NCBI GenBank assembly: GCA_000620545.1
Contig: JIBA01000014.1
Span: 124,001 to 188,000 of the forward strand
Direction of reading: 5' to 3'
From: Intrasporangiaceae bacterium URHB0013
GTDB taxonomy: Bacteria; Actinomycetota; Actinomycetes; Actinomycetales; Dermatophilaceae
DNA: 64,000 bases
In this document: positions 1 to 9,704 of the stretch, piece after piece
Position numbering within the stretch: position 1 is the stretch's first letter
How the letters are laid out: each line of letters starts with the position of its first letter
The notes under the pieces: model-generated
Seen by the model: only the letters and a program-made list of their open reading frames with translations
Database searches by the model: none
Told to the model about the DNA's origin: nothing
Position numbers and translations under genes: made by a program

Positions 1-243
1 TCCGGTGCCGTCACTCCACGTCACGTCGATGTCGCGGAAGGGCGCGTACTCCCTCGTCTTGCGGACGTAGGCCTTGAGCACGGTCACGTCGCCCCCGACC
101 GTGGCGTTGATCCCGTGCGGGGACACCACGACTCGCCCGCGCAGGCCGAGACCCTCGCAGAGGTCGCGCTGCCAGAGACGCAACGCGTCGGGGTCGGCGA
201 GCGGACGGAAGGCATAGAAGAGGACGACCTTGGGGATGGCCAC
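1..243 (-). CDS. trhO: TrhO/YceA-type rhodanese-related tRNA uridine hydroxylase, N-terminal part
   Basis: The gene runs off the left edge; only the first 81 codons are present. From a GTG at 243 the peptide reads VAIPKVVLFYAFRPL..., then VSPHGINATVGGD and YAPFRDIDVTWSDG. This is the N-terminal acylphosphatase-like domain of the TrhO (formerly YceA/UPF0176) family, which hydroxylates uridine 34 of tRNAs in the cytoplasm. The rhodanese domain with its catalytic cysteine lies outside the window. No ATG is available in frame before the stop at 271-273, so GTG is the likely start. It follows dapB by 27 nt on the same strand and is probably cotranscribed with it. Confidence 0.8.
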   Translation of the reverse strand, partial: MAIPKVVLFYAFRPLADPDALRLWQRDLCEGLGLRGRVVVSPHGINATVGGDVTVLKAYVRKTREYAPFRDIDVTWSDGTG

Positions 244-270
244 GACTGCCTCGATCGCTGTCGGTGCCGG

Positions 271-1059
271 TCAGGAGATGCCGAGGTAGTGCTCGAGCCC
301 GACGGTGAGGCCGGGGTGGTCCGCAACGGCGCGCACCGCCGCGATGACGCCCGGCATGAAGCTGCCGCGGTCGAAGGAGTCGTGCCGCAGCGTCAGCATC
401 TCCCCCGCGTTGCCGAGCAGCACCTCCTGGTGAGCCGTGAGACCCCGCAGTCTCACGGAGTGCACGGGTATGCCGTCCACCCGGGCGCCGCGGGCGCCGT
501 CGGGATCGTGGGTGGTCGCGTCGGGCACGGGTGCGCAGCCGGCCTCGGAGCGGGCCTGCCCGATCATCGCCGCCGTCCGTGCGGCGGTGCCGGAGGGCGC
601 GTCGACCTTCGCCGGGTGGTGCAGCTCGACGAGCTCGACCGACTCGAAGAAGGGTGCGGCCCGGGCAGCGAACGCCATCATGAGGAGCGCGCCGATCGCG
701 AAGTTCGGGGCGATGAGGACACCGACGCCGGCACCGGACGCGGCTGGGGGCGCCTCGGCGAGCTGGCCGCGGAGCGCCTCGAGCCGCGCGTCGTCCCAGC
801 CGGTGGTGCCCACGACGACGTGGATGCCACGCTCGACGCAGTGGGCGACGTTGGCCGGTGACGCCGCCGGCACGGTCAGCTCGACCACGACGTCGGCCCC
901 ACCGAGGTCACCGAGGTCGTCGGCCGAGCCGTAGGCACCGACGAGGGCGAGTCCGGGTGCCGCGTCGAGGGCCCGCACCGCCTCCTGCCCCATCCGGCCG
1001 CTCGCTCCGATGACGGCGACCCTGGTCACGCGGGACGGCTGGCCTGTCGTGTCGCTCAC
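271..1059 (-). CDS. dapB: 4-hydroxy-tetrahydrodipicolinate reductase
   Basis: DapB makes tetrahydrodipicolinate with NAD(P)H in the lysine/diaminopimelate pathway in the cytosol. The 262-residue protein has the N-terminal dinucleotide-binding motif VIGASGRMGQ (residues 16-25). It also has the family signature ELHHPAKVDAPSGTA (about 145-159) with the catalytic histidine and lysine. Length is normal for the family. The start is GTG at 1059 with no Shine-Dalgarno; a TAGTCT box ends 6 nt upstream, so the message is probably leaderless. Residue I197 uses the rare codon ATA inside a GGCATAC heptamer. Identification is firm. Confidence 0.96.
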   Translation of the reverse strand: MSDTTGQPSRVTRVAVIGASGRMGQEAVRALDAAPGLALVGAYGSADDLGDLGGADVVVELTVPAASPANVAHCVERGIHVVVGTTGWDDARLEALRGQLAEAPPAASGAGVGVLIAPNFAIGALLMMAFAARAAPFFESVELVELHHPAKVDAPSGTAARTAAMIGQARSEAGCAPVPDATTHDPDGARGARVDGIPVHSVRLRGLTAHQEVLLGNAGEMLTLRHDSFDRGSFMPGVIAAVRAVADHPGLTVGLEHYLGIS

Positions 1060-1065
1060 CCGGCC

Positions 1066-1071
1066 AGACTA
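1066..1071 (-). promoter_or_regulatory. -10 box of dapB (leaderless)
   Basis: TAGTCT lies 6 nt before the GTG start of dapB, so transcription should begin at or next to the start codon. No convincing -35 hexamer is visible. Confidence 0.55.
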
Positions 1072-1185
1072 ACGAGCCCGCAGCGTGGCCGGACGGGGGC
1101 ACACGGGACACGGATCCAGGTGTCACGACCCTCGCCAGCAGCGGCAGGTGCGGCGCACACTGGACGAGACCGAGGAAGTGGTCGC

Positions 1186-2778
1186 ATGTCCGTCCGCCCG
1201 CGCACCGTCAGGGGCCGGCTCCGCCGCCTGGCCCTGATCCCCCTCATGGCCATCGGGCTGACGTTCGGTCTCGTCGGCGCCCCGAGCGCGCAGGCAGCGG
1301 TCCTGTTCGGGCAGGACATCTCGTGGCCGCAGTGCCCGTCGACCTTCCCGCCGACGACCACCCAGTTCCTCGTCATCGGGCTCACGCACGGGCTGCCCTT
1401 CACCGAGAACCCTTGTGTCGCAACCCAGGTGGGCTGGGCGACGGAACATGCCACGCCCACGCACGCCTACACGTTCGCCGCGTTCCCGACGACCGCGCAG
1501 CTCACGACACACGGCTCGAGCGGGCCGTGGTCGTCGAGCACGCGTGCCGGCCGCCTGAGCAACGTCGGCTACGCCGAGGCCATGTATGCCGTCGCGACCG
1601 TGCGCGGCGTGCCGGGCTGGACACCTCGGATGGTGTGGATCGACGTCGAGCCCCGTACGGCCCAGCCCTGGCCGTCGGCCACCAGCGCCCAACGCCGAGA
1701 CAACCGCCTTGTCATCGAGGGGCTGATGCGCGGGCTTCGCACCGCGGGGTTCTCGTACGGGGTCTACTCCAACAGCTCGGGCTGGCAGTCGATCACCGGC
1801 TCCTGGCGACTGCCGGGCGTGCCTGTCTGGGCCACCGCGGGCCTGCTCGACTACCCGAACGAGGCGCTGGACCGGTGCACGCAACCGAGCTTCTCGGGTG
1901 GCAAGGTCTACCTCGCCCAGTGGTGGCTGGACAACACCCGCGACTTCGACCGGACCTGCGAGCCCTACGCCTTCACCCGGTTGCCGATGCCCCCCGCCTC
2001 CCTGTCCAACAGCACGGCTGACTTCAACGGGGACTGGAGGAACGACATCCTCGCTCGCTGGGCATCGAGCGCGAGCCTGCGCCTCTACCCCGGCACCGGA
2101 ACCGGCAGCCATGACCCGAGTGTCCAGGTCAGCACGGGCTGGAGCGCCTTCGACGTCCTCGAGACCGTGGGCGACTTCAGCGGCGACGGCGCACTCGACG
2201 TCCTGGCGCGGGAGAGCGCGACCGGAAACCTCTGGATGTACCGCGGCAACGGCAACGGCGGTTGGCGGCTGCCCCGTGTCCTCGTCGGTACCGGCTGGGC
2301 GATCATGAACGCCGTCGTGGGCGCCGGCGACTTCAACGGCGACGGCACGATGGACGTCGTCGCGCGGCGAGCCTCGTCGGGTGCGCTCTACCTCTACCCC
2401 GGCAACGGAACCGGTGGGTGGAAGCCCCGGACGACGATCGGCACGGACTGGAACCGGTTCAGTGCCGTGGTGGCGCCCGGTGACGTCACCGGGGACGGGC
2501 AGGCCGACCTGTTCGCGCGCGAGCGGTCCACCGGCATCCTGTGGCTCTACCCCGGTACCGGCACCGGCACCCTCGCGACGCGCGTCCAGGCCGGCAGCGG
2601 CTGGAACGGGATGACGGCGATCATGAGCCCCGGCGACTTCAACGGCGACCGGACGAGCGACCTCCTCGCCCGTGACCCGTCCGGCAACCTGTGGCTGTAC
2701 GGGCGCACCGCGACCAACATGTGGAAACCCCGCGTGCTCGTCAGCACCGGCTGGACGATCGTCAACGCCGTCTTCTGA
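1186..2778 (+). CDS. Secreted glycoside-hydrolase-like protein with C-terminal FG-GAP/VCBS repeats
   Basis: The 530-residue product starts at ATG 1186, 7 nt after GAGGAAG. An upstream in-frame start at 1120 would put a long tail before the signal peptide. The first ~40 residues form a classical signal peptide (RRLALIPLMAIGLTFGLVG, then APSAQA before the mature protein), so it is exported. Residues ~40-270 start FGQDISWPQCP and contain VWIDVEPRTAQPW and YGVYSNSSGW. This resembles the DUF1906/GH25-like TIM-barrel proteins of actinobacteria that may act on cell-wall glycan. Residues ~275-530 hold five FG-GAP repeats, most with a DFNGDxxxD calcium-binding loop, suggesting a beta-propeller. Substrate is unknown. 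Confidence 0.75.
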   Translation: MSVRPRTVRGRLRRLALIPLMAIGLTFGLVGAPSAQAAVLFGQDISWPQCPSTFPPTTTQFLVIGLTHGLPFTENPCVATQVGWATEHATPTHAYTFAAFPTTAQLTTHGSSGPWSSSTRAGRLSNVGYAEAMYAVATVRGVPGWTPRMVWIDVEPRTAQPWPSATSAQRRDNRLVIEGLMRGLRTAGFSYGVYSNSSGWQSITGSWRLPGVPVWATAGLLDYPNEALDRCTQPSFSGGKVYLAQWWLDNTRDFDRTCEPYAFTRLPMPPASLSNSTADFNGDWRNDILARWASSASLRLYPGTGTGSHDPSVQVSTGWSAFDVLETVGDFSGDGALDVLARESATGNLWMYRGNGNGGWRLPRVLVGTGWAIMNAVVGAGDFNGDGTMDVVARRASSGALYLYPGNGTGGWKPRTTIGTDWNRFSAVVAPGDVTGDGQADLFARERSTGILWLYPGTGTGTLATRVQAGSGWNGMTAIMSPGDFNGDRTSDLLARDPSGNLWLYGRTATNMWKPRVLVSTGWTIVNAVF

Positions 2779-2780
2779 GT

Positions 2781-2800
2781 CCGGGCGGCCATCCGCCCGG
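2781..2800 (+). terminator. Terminator hairpin after the FG-GAP gene
   Basis: A perfect 8-bp stem CCGGGCGG/CCGCCCGG with a CCAT loop begins 2 nt after the stop codon at 2778. There is no U-tract. Confidence 0.55.
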
Positions 2801-2806
2801 GACCAC

Positions 2807-2845
2807 GGAGCGGCCCGCCACCCCCGTGGGGTGACGGGCCGCTCC
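2807..2845. terminator. Long hairpin between the convergent FG-GAP gene and pnp
   Basis: An 11-bp outer stem (GGAGCGGCCCG/CGGGCCGCTCC) and a 6-bp inner stem (CACCCC/GGGGTG) are separated by a single mismatch. The hairpin sits 18 nt beyond the pnp stop on the minus strand and can serve both convergent genes. Confidence 0.65.
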
Positions 2846-2862
2846 GAGACCAGCCGGCTCGA

Positions 2863-5106
2863 TCAGACCTCAGCCGACTCCGTGGACGGGACGTCGGACT
2901 CGGTGGCCGAGTCGCCGTTGTCGCCGTCGGCGAGCACCGCCGCGAGGCTGAGCTTGCCGCGCGGGTCGATCTCCTTGAGCTCGACCTGGACCTTCTGGCC
3001 CACCTTGAGGACGTCGTCGACGTTGTCGATCCGCTTGCCACCGACGAGCTTGCGCACCTCGGAGATGTGCAGCAGGCCGTCCTTGCCGGGCAGCAGCGAG
3101 ACGAACGCCCCGAACGTCGTCGTCTTGACGACGGTGCCGAGGAAGCGCTCGCCGACCTCGGGCATCTGCGGGTTCGCGATGGCGTTGATCGCCGCGCGAG
3201 CCGCCTCGGCCGAGGGACCGTCGACCGCGCCGATGAACACGGTCCCGTCGTCCTCGATCGAGATGTCGGCGCCCGTGTCGTCCTGGATCTGGTTGATCAT
3301 CTTGCCCTTCGGGCCGATGACCTCACCGATCTTGTCGACGGGCACCTTCACCGTGATGATCCGCGGGGCGTAGGGGCTCATCTCGTCGGGCACGTCGATG
3401 GCCTCGGCCATGACGTCGAGGATGTGCAGGCGCGCGTCGCGGGCCTGGGTCAGCGCGCCGGCCAGCACCGAGGCGGGGATGCCGTCGAGCTTGGTGTCGA
3501 GCTGGATGGCCGTGACGAACTCCTTGGTGCCGGCGACCTTGAAGTCCATGTCACCGAAGGCATCCTCGGCGCCGAGGATGTCGGTGAGGGCGGCGTACTG
3601 CGTCTCACCGTCGACCGTGTCGGACACGAGGCCCATGGCGATGCCGGCGACCGGGGCGCGCAGCGGCACACCGGCGTTGAGCAGCGACAGCGTCGAGGCG
3701 CAGACCGAACCCATGGACGTCGAGCCGTTGGAGCTGAGGGCCTCGGACACCTGGCGGATCGCGTAGGGGAAGTCCTCACGCGACGGCAGCACCGGCATCA
3801 GGGCCCGCTCGGCGAGCGCACCGTGGCCGATCTCGCGGCGCTTCGGCGAACCGACGCGGCCGGTCTCACCGGTGCTGTAGGGCGGGAAGTTGTAGTTGTG
3901 CATGTAGCGCTTGCGCGTGACGGGGCTCAGCGTGTCGAGCTGCTGCTCCATCTTGAGCATGTTCAGCGTGGTGACACCCATGATCTGGGTCTCGCCGCGC
4001 TCGAAGATTGCCGAACCGTGCACACGGGGCAGCACCTCGACCTCGGCGCCCAGGGCGCGGATGTCGGCGAGGCCACGGCCGTCGATGCGCACCTTGTCGC
4101 GCAGGATGCGCTGGCGGATGAGCTTCTTCTGCACGGCGCGGAACGCGGCGGAGATCTCCTTGTCGCGCCCCTCGAACTGCCCGGCGAGCTGCTCCTTGAC
4201 GGACGCCTTGATCTCGTCGAGCCGGTCCTCGCGCTCGCTCTTGCCGGCGATGGTGAGGGCAGCGGCGGTGTCGTCGGACACGGCGGACTCGACGGCCGCG
4301 TAGACGTCGTCCTCGTAGTCGAGGAAGATCGGGAAGTCCTGGACCGGCTTGGCGGCCTGGGTGGCGAGCTGGGCCTGGGCGTCGCACAGCACCTTGATGA
4401 ACTTCTTGGAGGCCTCGAGGCCCTCGGCGACGACCTCCTCGGTCGGCGCCTGCTTGCCCAGGGTCTTCACGAGGTCCCAGGTGGCGTCGGTCGACTCGGC
4501 CTCGACCATCATGATCGCGACGTCGTCACCGACCACGCGGCCGGCGACGACCATGTCGAACACCGACTTCTCGATGTCGGAGAAGTTCGGGAAGGCGACC
4601 CACTGGCCGTCGATGAGCGAGACGCGCACGCCACCGATCGGCCCGGAGAACGGCAGACCCGAGATCTGGGTCGAGGCGCTCGCGGCGTTGATGGCCAGGA
4701 CGTCGTACTGGTGGTCGGGGTTCAGCGAGAACACCGAGATGACGACCTGCACCTCGTTGCGCAGACCCTTCTTGAAGGTCGGGCGCAGCGGCCGGTCGAT
4801 GAGCCGGCACGTGAGCACGGCGTCGGTCGACGGACGGCCCTCGCGGCGGAAGAAGCTGCCGGGGATCTTGCCGATGGCGTACATGCGCTCTTCGACGTCG
4901 ACCGTCAGCGGGAAGAAGTCGAACTGGTCCCTCGGGGACTTGCCTGCGGACGTCGTCGACAGGAGCATCGTGTCGTCGTCGAGGTATGCCGTCACGGCGC
5001 CGCCGGCCTGCTTGGCCAGGCGGCCGGTCTCGAACCGGACCGTGCGGGTGCCGAAGCTGCCGTTGTCGATGACGGCCTCGGCGAAGGTGATGTCTGGACC
5101 CTCCAT
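2863..5106 (-). CDS. pnp: Polyribonucleotide nucleotidyltransferase (PNPase)
   Basis: PNPase degrades RNA 3'-5' by phosphorolysis and, in actinobacteria, also adds 3' tails. The 747-residue protein has two RNase PH-like domains, including [20 protein letters not shown] near the N terminus and [11 protein letters not shown] in the second half. These are followed by a KH domain ([18 protein letters not shown], near residue 600) and an S1 domain ([19 protein letters not shown]). It ends in an acidic, poorly conserved tail. I take ATG 5106, preceded by GAGG, rather than the start at 5145 that adds a basic non-conserved tail. It follows rpsO, with a strong intergenic hairpin that may allow feedback through RNase III. 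Confidence 0.97.
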   Translation of the reverse strand: MEGPDITFAEAVIDNGSFGTRTVRFETGRLAKQAGGAVTAYLDDDTMLLSTTSAGKSPRDQFDFFPLTVDVEERMYAIGKIPGSFFRREGRPSTDAVLTCRLIDRPLRPTFKKGLRNEVQVVISVFSLNPDHQYDVLAINAASASTQISGLPFSGPIGGVRVSLIDGQWVAFPNFSDIEKSVFDMVVAGRVVGDDVAIMMVEAESTDATWDLVKTLGKQAPTEEVVAEGLEASKKFIKVLCDAQAQLATQAAKPVQDFPIFLDYEDDVYAAVESAVSDDTAAALTIAGKSEREDRLDEIKASVKEQLAGQFEGRDKEISAAFRAVQKKLIRQRILRDKVRIDGRGLADIRALGAEVEVLPRVHGSAIFERGETQIMGVTTLNMLKMEQQLDTLSPVTRKRYMHNYNFPPYSTGETGRVGSPKRREIGHGALAERALMPVLPSREDFPYAIRQVSEALSSNGSTSMGSVCASTLSLLNAGVPLRAPVAGIAMGLVSDTVDGETQYAALTDILGAEDAFGDMDFKVAGTKEFVTAIQLDTKLDGIPASVLAGALTQARDARLHILDVMAEAIDVPDEMSPYAPRIITVKVPVDKIGEVIGPKGKMINQIQDDTGADISIEDDGTVFIGAVDGPSAEAARAAINAIANPQMPEVGERFLGTVVKTTTFGAFVSLLPGKDGLLHISEVRKLVGGKRIDNVDDVLKVGQKVQVELKEIDPRGKLSLAAVLADGDNGDSATESDVPSTESAEV

Positions 5107-5225
5107 GTGGGCCCTCGCTTTCTTTTTTCTCAGGTGCCCGCGCACATCGTCGTTGTGTGCGTGGTTTCCATCTCCGGGCCGAATGGCCCTGGTGCGGTGG
5201 ACGACGGGCGTCCGCCTGCACCTAC

Positions 5226-5268
5226 GACGAAAGGCGGTCTCCGCAGAACGCGGTGACCGCCTTTCGTC
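5226..5268 (-). promoter_or_regulatory. rpsO-pnp intergenic hairpin (attenuator / RNase processing site)
   Basis: A perfect 14-bp stem (5226-5239 with 5255-5268, arm GACGAAAGGCGGTC) is extended by a 4-bp inner stem CCGC/GCGG after a T-T mismatch, with a 5-nt loop. It starts only 6 nt after the rpsO stop. In Escherichia coli and Streptomyces the rpsO-pnp spacer carries a hairpin cut by RNase III that controls pnp; the position here matches. It may also act as a partial terminator. Confidence 0.7.
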
Positions 5269-5274
5269 ACGAAC

Positions 5275-5544
5275 TCATCGACGCAGGCCGAGTCGCTTGA
5301 TCAGCGAACGGTAGCGCTCGATGTCGGTCGCCTCGAGGTAGCGCAGCATGCGCTTGCGGCGGCCGACCAGCAGGAGGAGACCACGACGGCTGTGGTGGTC
5401 GTGCTTGTGGGCCCGAGCGTGCTCGGTCAGGTCCTTGATGCGCTGCGTCAGCATCGCGATCTGGACCTCGGGAGAGCCGGTGTCGCCCTCGACCGTGGCG
5501 TACTCGGTCATGATCTGCTTCTTCACGTCAGCGTCCAAAGGCAT
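5275..5544 (-). CDS. rpsO: 30S ribosomal protein S15
   Basis: The 89-residue protein has the full S15 sequence, including [35 protein letters not shown] and the C-terminal [12 protein letters not shown]. It binds 16S rRNA in the central domain of the small subunit. The start ATG at 5544 is preceded by AAGGAG at a rather long spacing of 11 nt. A TATGCT hexamer at 5638-5643 on the minus strand is a possible -10 box for this gene, with a weak TTAGGG-like -35. It is the first gene of the rpsO-pnp unit. Confidence 0.98.
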   Translation of the reverse strand: MPLDADVKKQIMTEYATVEGDTGSPEVQIAMLTQRIKDLTEHARAHKHDHHSRRGLLLLVGRRKRMLRYLEATDIERYRSLIKRLGLRR

Positions 5545-5786
5545 GGATGAACCGACTCCTTCTCATCTCGTTGCGCGGTGCTCCAGGGCATGTCCACCTG
5601 GGCGCTGTGAATCCGCGGCCGGTCTACGGCGTCTCCAAGCATAACAGCGGGGTTCTCGGCGCCCTAATCCGACCACCGCCTGCGCGCGTGACCGTTTCGT
5701 GACTCGCCGCATGTTTGGGCACGGCCGTGGCGCGGGTACGAGACAGGTTGCTCGGGGAATCCCTCTTGAAGGAGACAAGCGACACC

Positions 5787-5942
5787 ATGATCGTTCTCGG
5801 ACTCATCCTGCTGCTCATTGGCATCTTCGCCAAGATCAGCATCCTGACCACGATCGGCATCATTCTCGTCGTCGTCGGCGCGGTGCTCTTCCTCCTCGGC
5901 GCGTCTGGGCGCGCCATCGGTGGCCGGAAGCACTGGTACTGA
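5787..5942 (+). CDS. 51-residue two-helix membrane protein (DUF6131-like)
   Basis: A short gene with an excellent Shine-Dalgarno (GAAGGAG ending 12 nt before ATG 5787). The product is almost all hydrophobic: MIVLGLILLLIGIF, a short turn, then IGIILVVVGAVLFLLG, ending GRAIGGRKHWY. It looks like the small two-transmembrane-segment actinobacterial family DUF6131; function is unknown. It stands alone between rpsO and lpdA and is closed by a strong terminator 25 nt downstream, so it is a monocistronic gene. The arginine/tyrosine-rich tail should face the cytosol. Confidence 0.75.
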   Translation: MIVLGLILLLIGIFAKISILTTIGIILVVVGAVLFLLGASGRAIGGRKHWY

Positions 5943-5966
5943 TCGGTCGGAACCCAGCAAGCACCA

Positions 5967-5997
5967 GACGCCCCCGCGGACATTCCGCGGGGGCGTC
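5967..5997. terminator. Bidirectional terminator between the small membrane gene and lpdA
   Basis: A perfect 13-bp stem (GACGCCCCCGCGG and its complement) with a 5-nt ACATT loop, followed on the plus strand by TTCTGT. It separates two convergent genes. Confidence 0.85.
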
Positions 5998-6040
5998 TTC
6001 TGTGGTCGGCAGGCGCAGGCGGTACGGCCCGGCGGTCTGC

Positions 6041-7438
6041 TCAGAAGTTGATCATGTGGCCGGCGATGCCGTGGACGGCCTCCTTGACGGCCTCGCCGAG
6101 CGTCGGGTGCGCGAAGACCGTGCGCGACACCTCGTCGGCCGTGAGGTCCCACGTCTGCGCGAGGTTGAGGACCGGCAGCAGCTCGGTGACGTCGGGCCCG
6201 ATGAGGGCAGCGCCGAGGATCTCGTTGTGCTCCGCGTCGGCGATCACCTTGACGAACCCGACGGAGTCCCCCAGGCCCATGGCCTTGCCGTTGGCCGAGA
6301 AGGGGAAGGTCGCGGTCTTGACGTCGTAGCCGGCCTCCCTCGCCTGCGCCTCGGAGAGGCCCATCGAGCCGATCTGCGGCTGGCAGAAGGTCGCCCGCGG
6401 AATGAAGCGGAAGTCGACGGCCATCGTCTCGACGCCCGCGATCGTCTCGGCGGCCACGATGCCCATCGCCTCGGCGACGTGGGCGAGCATGAGCTTGGCC
6501 GTGACGTCACCGATCGCGTAGACGTTCGGCACGTTGGTTCGGCCGTACTCGTCGATGGCGATGGCGCCGCGGTCGGTGAGCTCGACCCCGGTCGACTCGA
6601 GGCCGAAGCCCTCGGTGCGCGGGGCGAAGCCGATGGCCGAGAGGAGCCGGTCGGCCTCGAGCACCTGCTGGTCGCCGCCGGCCGCCGGGCTGACCGTGAC
6701 CTTGACGCCCGAGCCGGTGTCCTCGACGGACTCGACCTTGGTGCCGAGCAGGACCTTGACGCCGAGCTTCTTGTACTGCTTGAGCAGCTCCTTGGACACG
6801 TCGGCGTCCTCGGTGGGCACCATCCGGTCGAGGAACTCGACGATCGTCACGTCGACCCCGAAGTTCTTCATGACGTAGGCGAACTCGACGCCGATGGCTC
6901 CCGAGCCGGCGATGATGATCGAGCCGGGCAGCTCCGGGTCGAGGATCTGCTCCTCGTAGGTGACGACGTTCTTGCTGACCTCGACGCCGGGGATCATCCG
7001 CGTCACGGAGCCGGTGGCGAGGATGAGGTTGTCGAAGGTGATGGAGCGGGACGAGCCGTCGTTGAGCGCCACGTCCATCGAGGACGCCGAGGTCAGCGTG
7101 CCCCAGCCGTCGATCTCCTCGATCTTGTTCTTCTTCATGAGGAAGTGGACGCCCTTGACGATGCCGGCCGAGACCTGGCGGCTGCGGGCGTGTGTCGGGC
7201 CGAAGCTCATCGTGGCGTCGCCCTCGATACCGAACTTCTTCTTCTCGTGCGTCAGGGTGTGCGCGAGCTCGGCGTTCTTCAGCAGCGCCTTGCTCGGGAT
7301 GCAGCCCACATTGAGGCAGACGCCCCCCCAGTACTGCTTCTCCACGACGGCGACCTTCTTGCCGAGCTGCGACGCGCGGATCGCCGCTACGTAGCCTCCG
7401 GGACCGGCACCGAGCACAACGACATCGAAATCAGCCAT
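6041..7438 (-). CDS. lpdA: Dihydrolipoyl dehydrogenase
   Basis: This is the FAD-dependent E3 subunit that reoxidises dihydrolipoamide of 2-oxoacid dehydrogenase complexes and passes electrons to NAD. The 465-residue protein has the FAD motif VLGAGPGGY (8-16) and the redox-active disulfide [13 protein letters not shown] with C41 and C46. It also has a second dinucleotide motif [12 protein letters not shown] and the C-terminal HPTLGE with the catalytic histidine-glutamate pair. The start ATG 7438 fits the conserved [10 protein letters not shown] opening; no Shine-Dalgarno is present. No E1/E2 genes are nearby, so it probably serves several complexes. Confidence 0.95.
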   Translation of the reverse strand: MADFDVVVLGAGPGGYVAAIRASQLGKKVAVVEKQYWGGVCLNVGCIPSKALLKNAELAHTLTHEKKKFGIEGDATMSFGPTHARSRQVSAGIVKGVHFLMKKNKIEEIDGWGTLTSASSMDVALNDGSSRSITFDNLILATGSVTRMIPGVEVSKNVVTYEEQILDPELPGSIIIAGSGAIGVEFAYVMKNFGVDVTIVEFLDRMVPTEDADVSKELLKQYKKLGVKVLLGTKVESVEDTGSGVKVTVSPAAGGDQQVLEADRLLSAIGFAPRTEGFGLESTGVELTDRGAIAIDEYGRTNVPNVYAIGDVTAKLMLAHVAEAMGIVAAETIAGVETMAVDFRFIPRATFCQPQIGSMGLSEAQAREAGYDVKTATFPFSANGKAMGLGDSVGFVKVIADAEHNEILGAALIGPDVTELLPVLNLAQTWDLTADEVSRTVFAHPTLGEAVKEAVHGIAGHMINF

Positions 7439-7445
7439 GGCCGAC

Positions 7446-7451
7446 AGCCTA
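7446..7451 (-). promoter_or_regulatory. -10 box of lpdA (leaderless)
   Basis: TAGGCT is placed 7 nt before ATG 7438, with no ribosome-binding site in between. Confidence 0.5.
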
Positions 7452-7653
7452 TCTGGGCGCAAACGCCCGTTTGTTCGCACCGGCGGACCCCTGTCCCGGT
7501 GTCGACTGGGGCGGGTCGCGGGTAAGTCAACATCACGATCGAGATGCGCCTGCAAAACGCCGACGCACACACCCCACATTCCCGTCGCGCAAGAGTATGT
7601 TTCCGCGACGCACGGCCGGACTCATCCGGCCCCGACCAACGGAGGTCACTCGC

Positions 7654-7968
7654 GTGAGCACCACTCCGCACCGCCACGAGGCGCCACCGGCGAACAAGGG
7701 TCTGCTGGCCCTCGCCTGTGTGCTCCTCGCCATCCCCATCGTCGCGCTGCTCCTCGTCGGCACCTACGCCAAGGACGAGCCGCGACTCGGCGGCTTCCCG
7801 TTCTTCATCTGGTACCAGTTCCTCTGGGTCGTCATCTGTTCCGCGCTCACCTACGCGGCCTACCGCCTCGTCCTCAAGGCCCGGCCGCACGTGCCGATGA
7901 ACCCGGAGGGTGACGCCTTCCTCGACGACGACCACCGCGCCAACCCCCGAGAGGACGGCCTCCGATGA
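7654..7968 (+). CDS. DUF3311 small membrane subunit next to a sodium:solute symporter
   Basis: The 104-residue protein starts at GTG 7654 behind a GGAGG at 7641-7645. It has two hydrophobic segments, LLALACVLLAIPIVALLLVG and FFIWYQFLWVVICSALTYAAY, and a polar tail rich in D, N and R. This is the DUF3311 layout, a family that is regularly encoded directly before sodium:solute symporters (as yhdT precedes panF). Its stop overlaps the symporter start by ATGA, indicating translational coupling. I infer an accessory or assembly subunit; no activity is visible in the sequence. Confidence 0.8.
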   Translation: MSTTPHRHEAPPANKGLLALACVLLAIPIVALLLVGTYAKDEPRLGGFPFFIWYQFLWVVICSALTYAAYRLVLKARPHVPMNPEGDAFLDDDHRANPREDGLR

Positions 7969-9653
7969 CCGCAGTCGTTCCTGCCCTGAGCCCCGCCGCG
8001 TCGGGCGACACCGGCGGCGTCAACGTCGTGGCGCTCAGCGTCCTCATCTTCTTCTTCGTCGTCGTCGCCGGGGCCGGCTTCTGGGCCGCACGGTGGCGGC
8101 GCCCGGCCAGCATGGAGAGCCTCGAGGAGTGGGGTCTCGGCGGCCGCTCGTTCGGCACCTGGGTCACGTGGTTCCTGCTCGGTGGCGACCTCTACACGGC
8201 CTACACCTTCGTCGCCGTGCCCGCCGCGATGTTCTCTGCCGGAGCCGTCAGCGGCTTCTTCGCCGTGCCGTACACGATCATCCTCTACCCGATCATCTTC
8301 GTCTTCATGTCGCGCCTCTGGTCCGTCTCGCACCGCCACGGCTACGTGACGCCTGCCGACTTCGTGCAGGGACGCTCCGGCTCGCGCGGTCTGACGCTGG
8401 CCGTGGCGATCACCGGCTTCATCGCGACGATGCCCTACATCGCGCTGCAGCTCGTCGGCATCCAGGCCGTCCTCGAGGTCGCCGGCGTGGGGAGCAACAC
8501 CAACTGGCTGGCCAACGACCTGCCCCTCTTCATCGCCTTCCTGGTCCTCGCCCTCTACACCTACACCTCGGGGCTGCGCGCGCCGGCGCTCATCGCGTTC
8601 GTCAAGGACATCCTGATCTACATCGTCATCATCGTCGCCGTCATCTACCTGCCCGCCAAGGTCGGCGGCTGGGGTCACGTCTTCGACGCCGCCCAGGGCA
8701 AGATGGAGGCGACGAACCCGGCGACAGGCAAGCCCGTCGGCGTCTTCATCCCGGGTGCGGGCCAGTACTGGGCCTACGCGACGCTCGCGCTGGGCTCCGC
8801 GATGGCGCTGTTCATGTACCCCCACTCGATCACGGCGACGCTCTCTGCCAAGAACCGCAACACGATCCGCAAGAACGCCTCCATCCTGCCGGCCTACTCG
8901 TTCCTGCTCGGCCTGCTGGCCCTGCTCGGCTGGGTGGCCATCGCCGCCGGCACCAAGCCCATCGGCGTCAACGGCAAGCCGAACCCACAGCTCGTCGTGC
9001 CGCAGCTCTTCGAGGACTTCTTCCCGTCGTGGTTCGCCGGCGTCGCCTTCGCCGCGATCGCGATCGGCGCGCTGGTGCCCGCCGCGATCATGTCGATCGC
9101 CGCAGCCAACACGTTCACGCGCAACATCTACAAGGCCTGGCTCAACCCGAACGCGACCATCCAGCAGGAGGCCAAGGTCAGCAAGATCACCTCGCTGGTC
9201 GTCAAGGCCTTCGCACTGGTCTTCGTCCTCACGCTCGACAAGCAGAACGCCATCAACTTCCAGCTCCTCGGTGGCATCTGGATCCTCCAGACGTTCCCGT
9301 CGGTGGTGTTCTACCTCTACACGCGATGGTTCCACCGCCGCGCCCTGCTCATCGGCTGGGCGGTCGGCATGGCCTACGGCACGTGGACCGCCTACGGCGT
9401 CGCGAGCCCCCAGACGCCACACTTCGGCGGCTCGATCGCGAACATGCCGGTCGTGGGGCAGCTGGGCTACATCGCCGTGACGGCGTTCGCCCTCAACGTC
9501 GTCGTGGCTGCGCTGCTGACGCTCGTCTTCCGCGCCGTCAAGGCCGACGAGGGCCGGGACGAGACCATCCCGGCCGACTACTTCGCCGACGCCGGTGACC
9601 CGCGTGTCGAGAAGCTCGCCCCGGGACCGCACGAGCTGACGCCGTCCGCCTGA
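7965..9653 (+). CDS. Sodium:solute symporter (SSS family), probably for a monocarboxylate
   Basis: The 562-residue protein has about 13 hydrophobic helices spread over its length and typical SSS motifs, such as GGRSFGTWVTWFLLGGDLYTAY near residue 50 and GALVPAAIMSIAAANTFTRN near residue 370. Members with a DUF3311 partner and this overall sequence type import small organic acids such as acetate, pyruvate or lactate with sodium. The exact substrate cannot be read from the sequence. The gene starts inside the last codon of the DUF3311 gene, and the pair ends at a strong hairpin. Confidence 0.85.
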   Translation: MTAVVPALSPAASGDTGGVNVVALSVLIFFFVVVAGAGFWAARWRRPASMESLEEWGLGGRSFGTWVTWFLLGGDLYTAYTFVAVPAAMFSAGAVSGFFAVPYTIILYPIIFVFMSRLWSVSHRHGYVTPADFVQGRSGSRGLTLAVAITGFIATMPYIALQLVGIQAVLEVAGVGSNTNWLANDLPLFIAFLVLALYTYTSGLRAPALIAFVKDILIYIVIIVAVIYLPAKVGGWGHVFDAAQGKMEATNPATGKPVGVFIPGAGQYWAYATLALGSAMALFMYPHSITATLSAKNRNTIRKNASILPAYSFLLGLLALLGWVAIAAGTKPIGVNGKPNPQLVVPQLFEDFFPSWFAGVAFAAIAIGALVPAAIMSIAAANTFTRNIYKAWLNPNATIQQEAKVSKITSLVVKAFALVFVLTLDKQNAINFQLLGGIWILQTFPSVVFYLYTRWFHRRALLIGWAVGMAYGTWTAYGVASPQTPHFGGSIANMPVVGQLGYIAVTAFALNVVVAALLTLVFRAVKADEGRDETIPADYFADAGDPRVEKLAPGPHELTPSA

Positions 9654-9674
9654 CGGGTCAGAGCACGTATGCCG

Positions 9675-9704
9675 GAGGGCCGGGTCCATGGGGACCCGGC
9701 CCTC
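9675..9704. terminator. Bidirectional terminator between the symporter and the FUSC gene
   Basis: A 13-bp perfect stem (GAGGGCCGGGTCC and its complement) with an ATGG loop between convergent stops at 9653 and 9744. Confidence 0.8.

Noticed and set aside
3067-5256. A 729-codon open frame on the plus strand
   Set aside because: Antisense to pnp, which has all PNPase domains on the minus strand.
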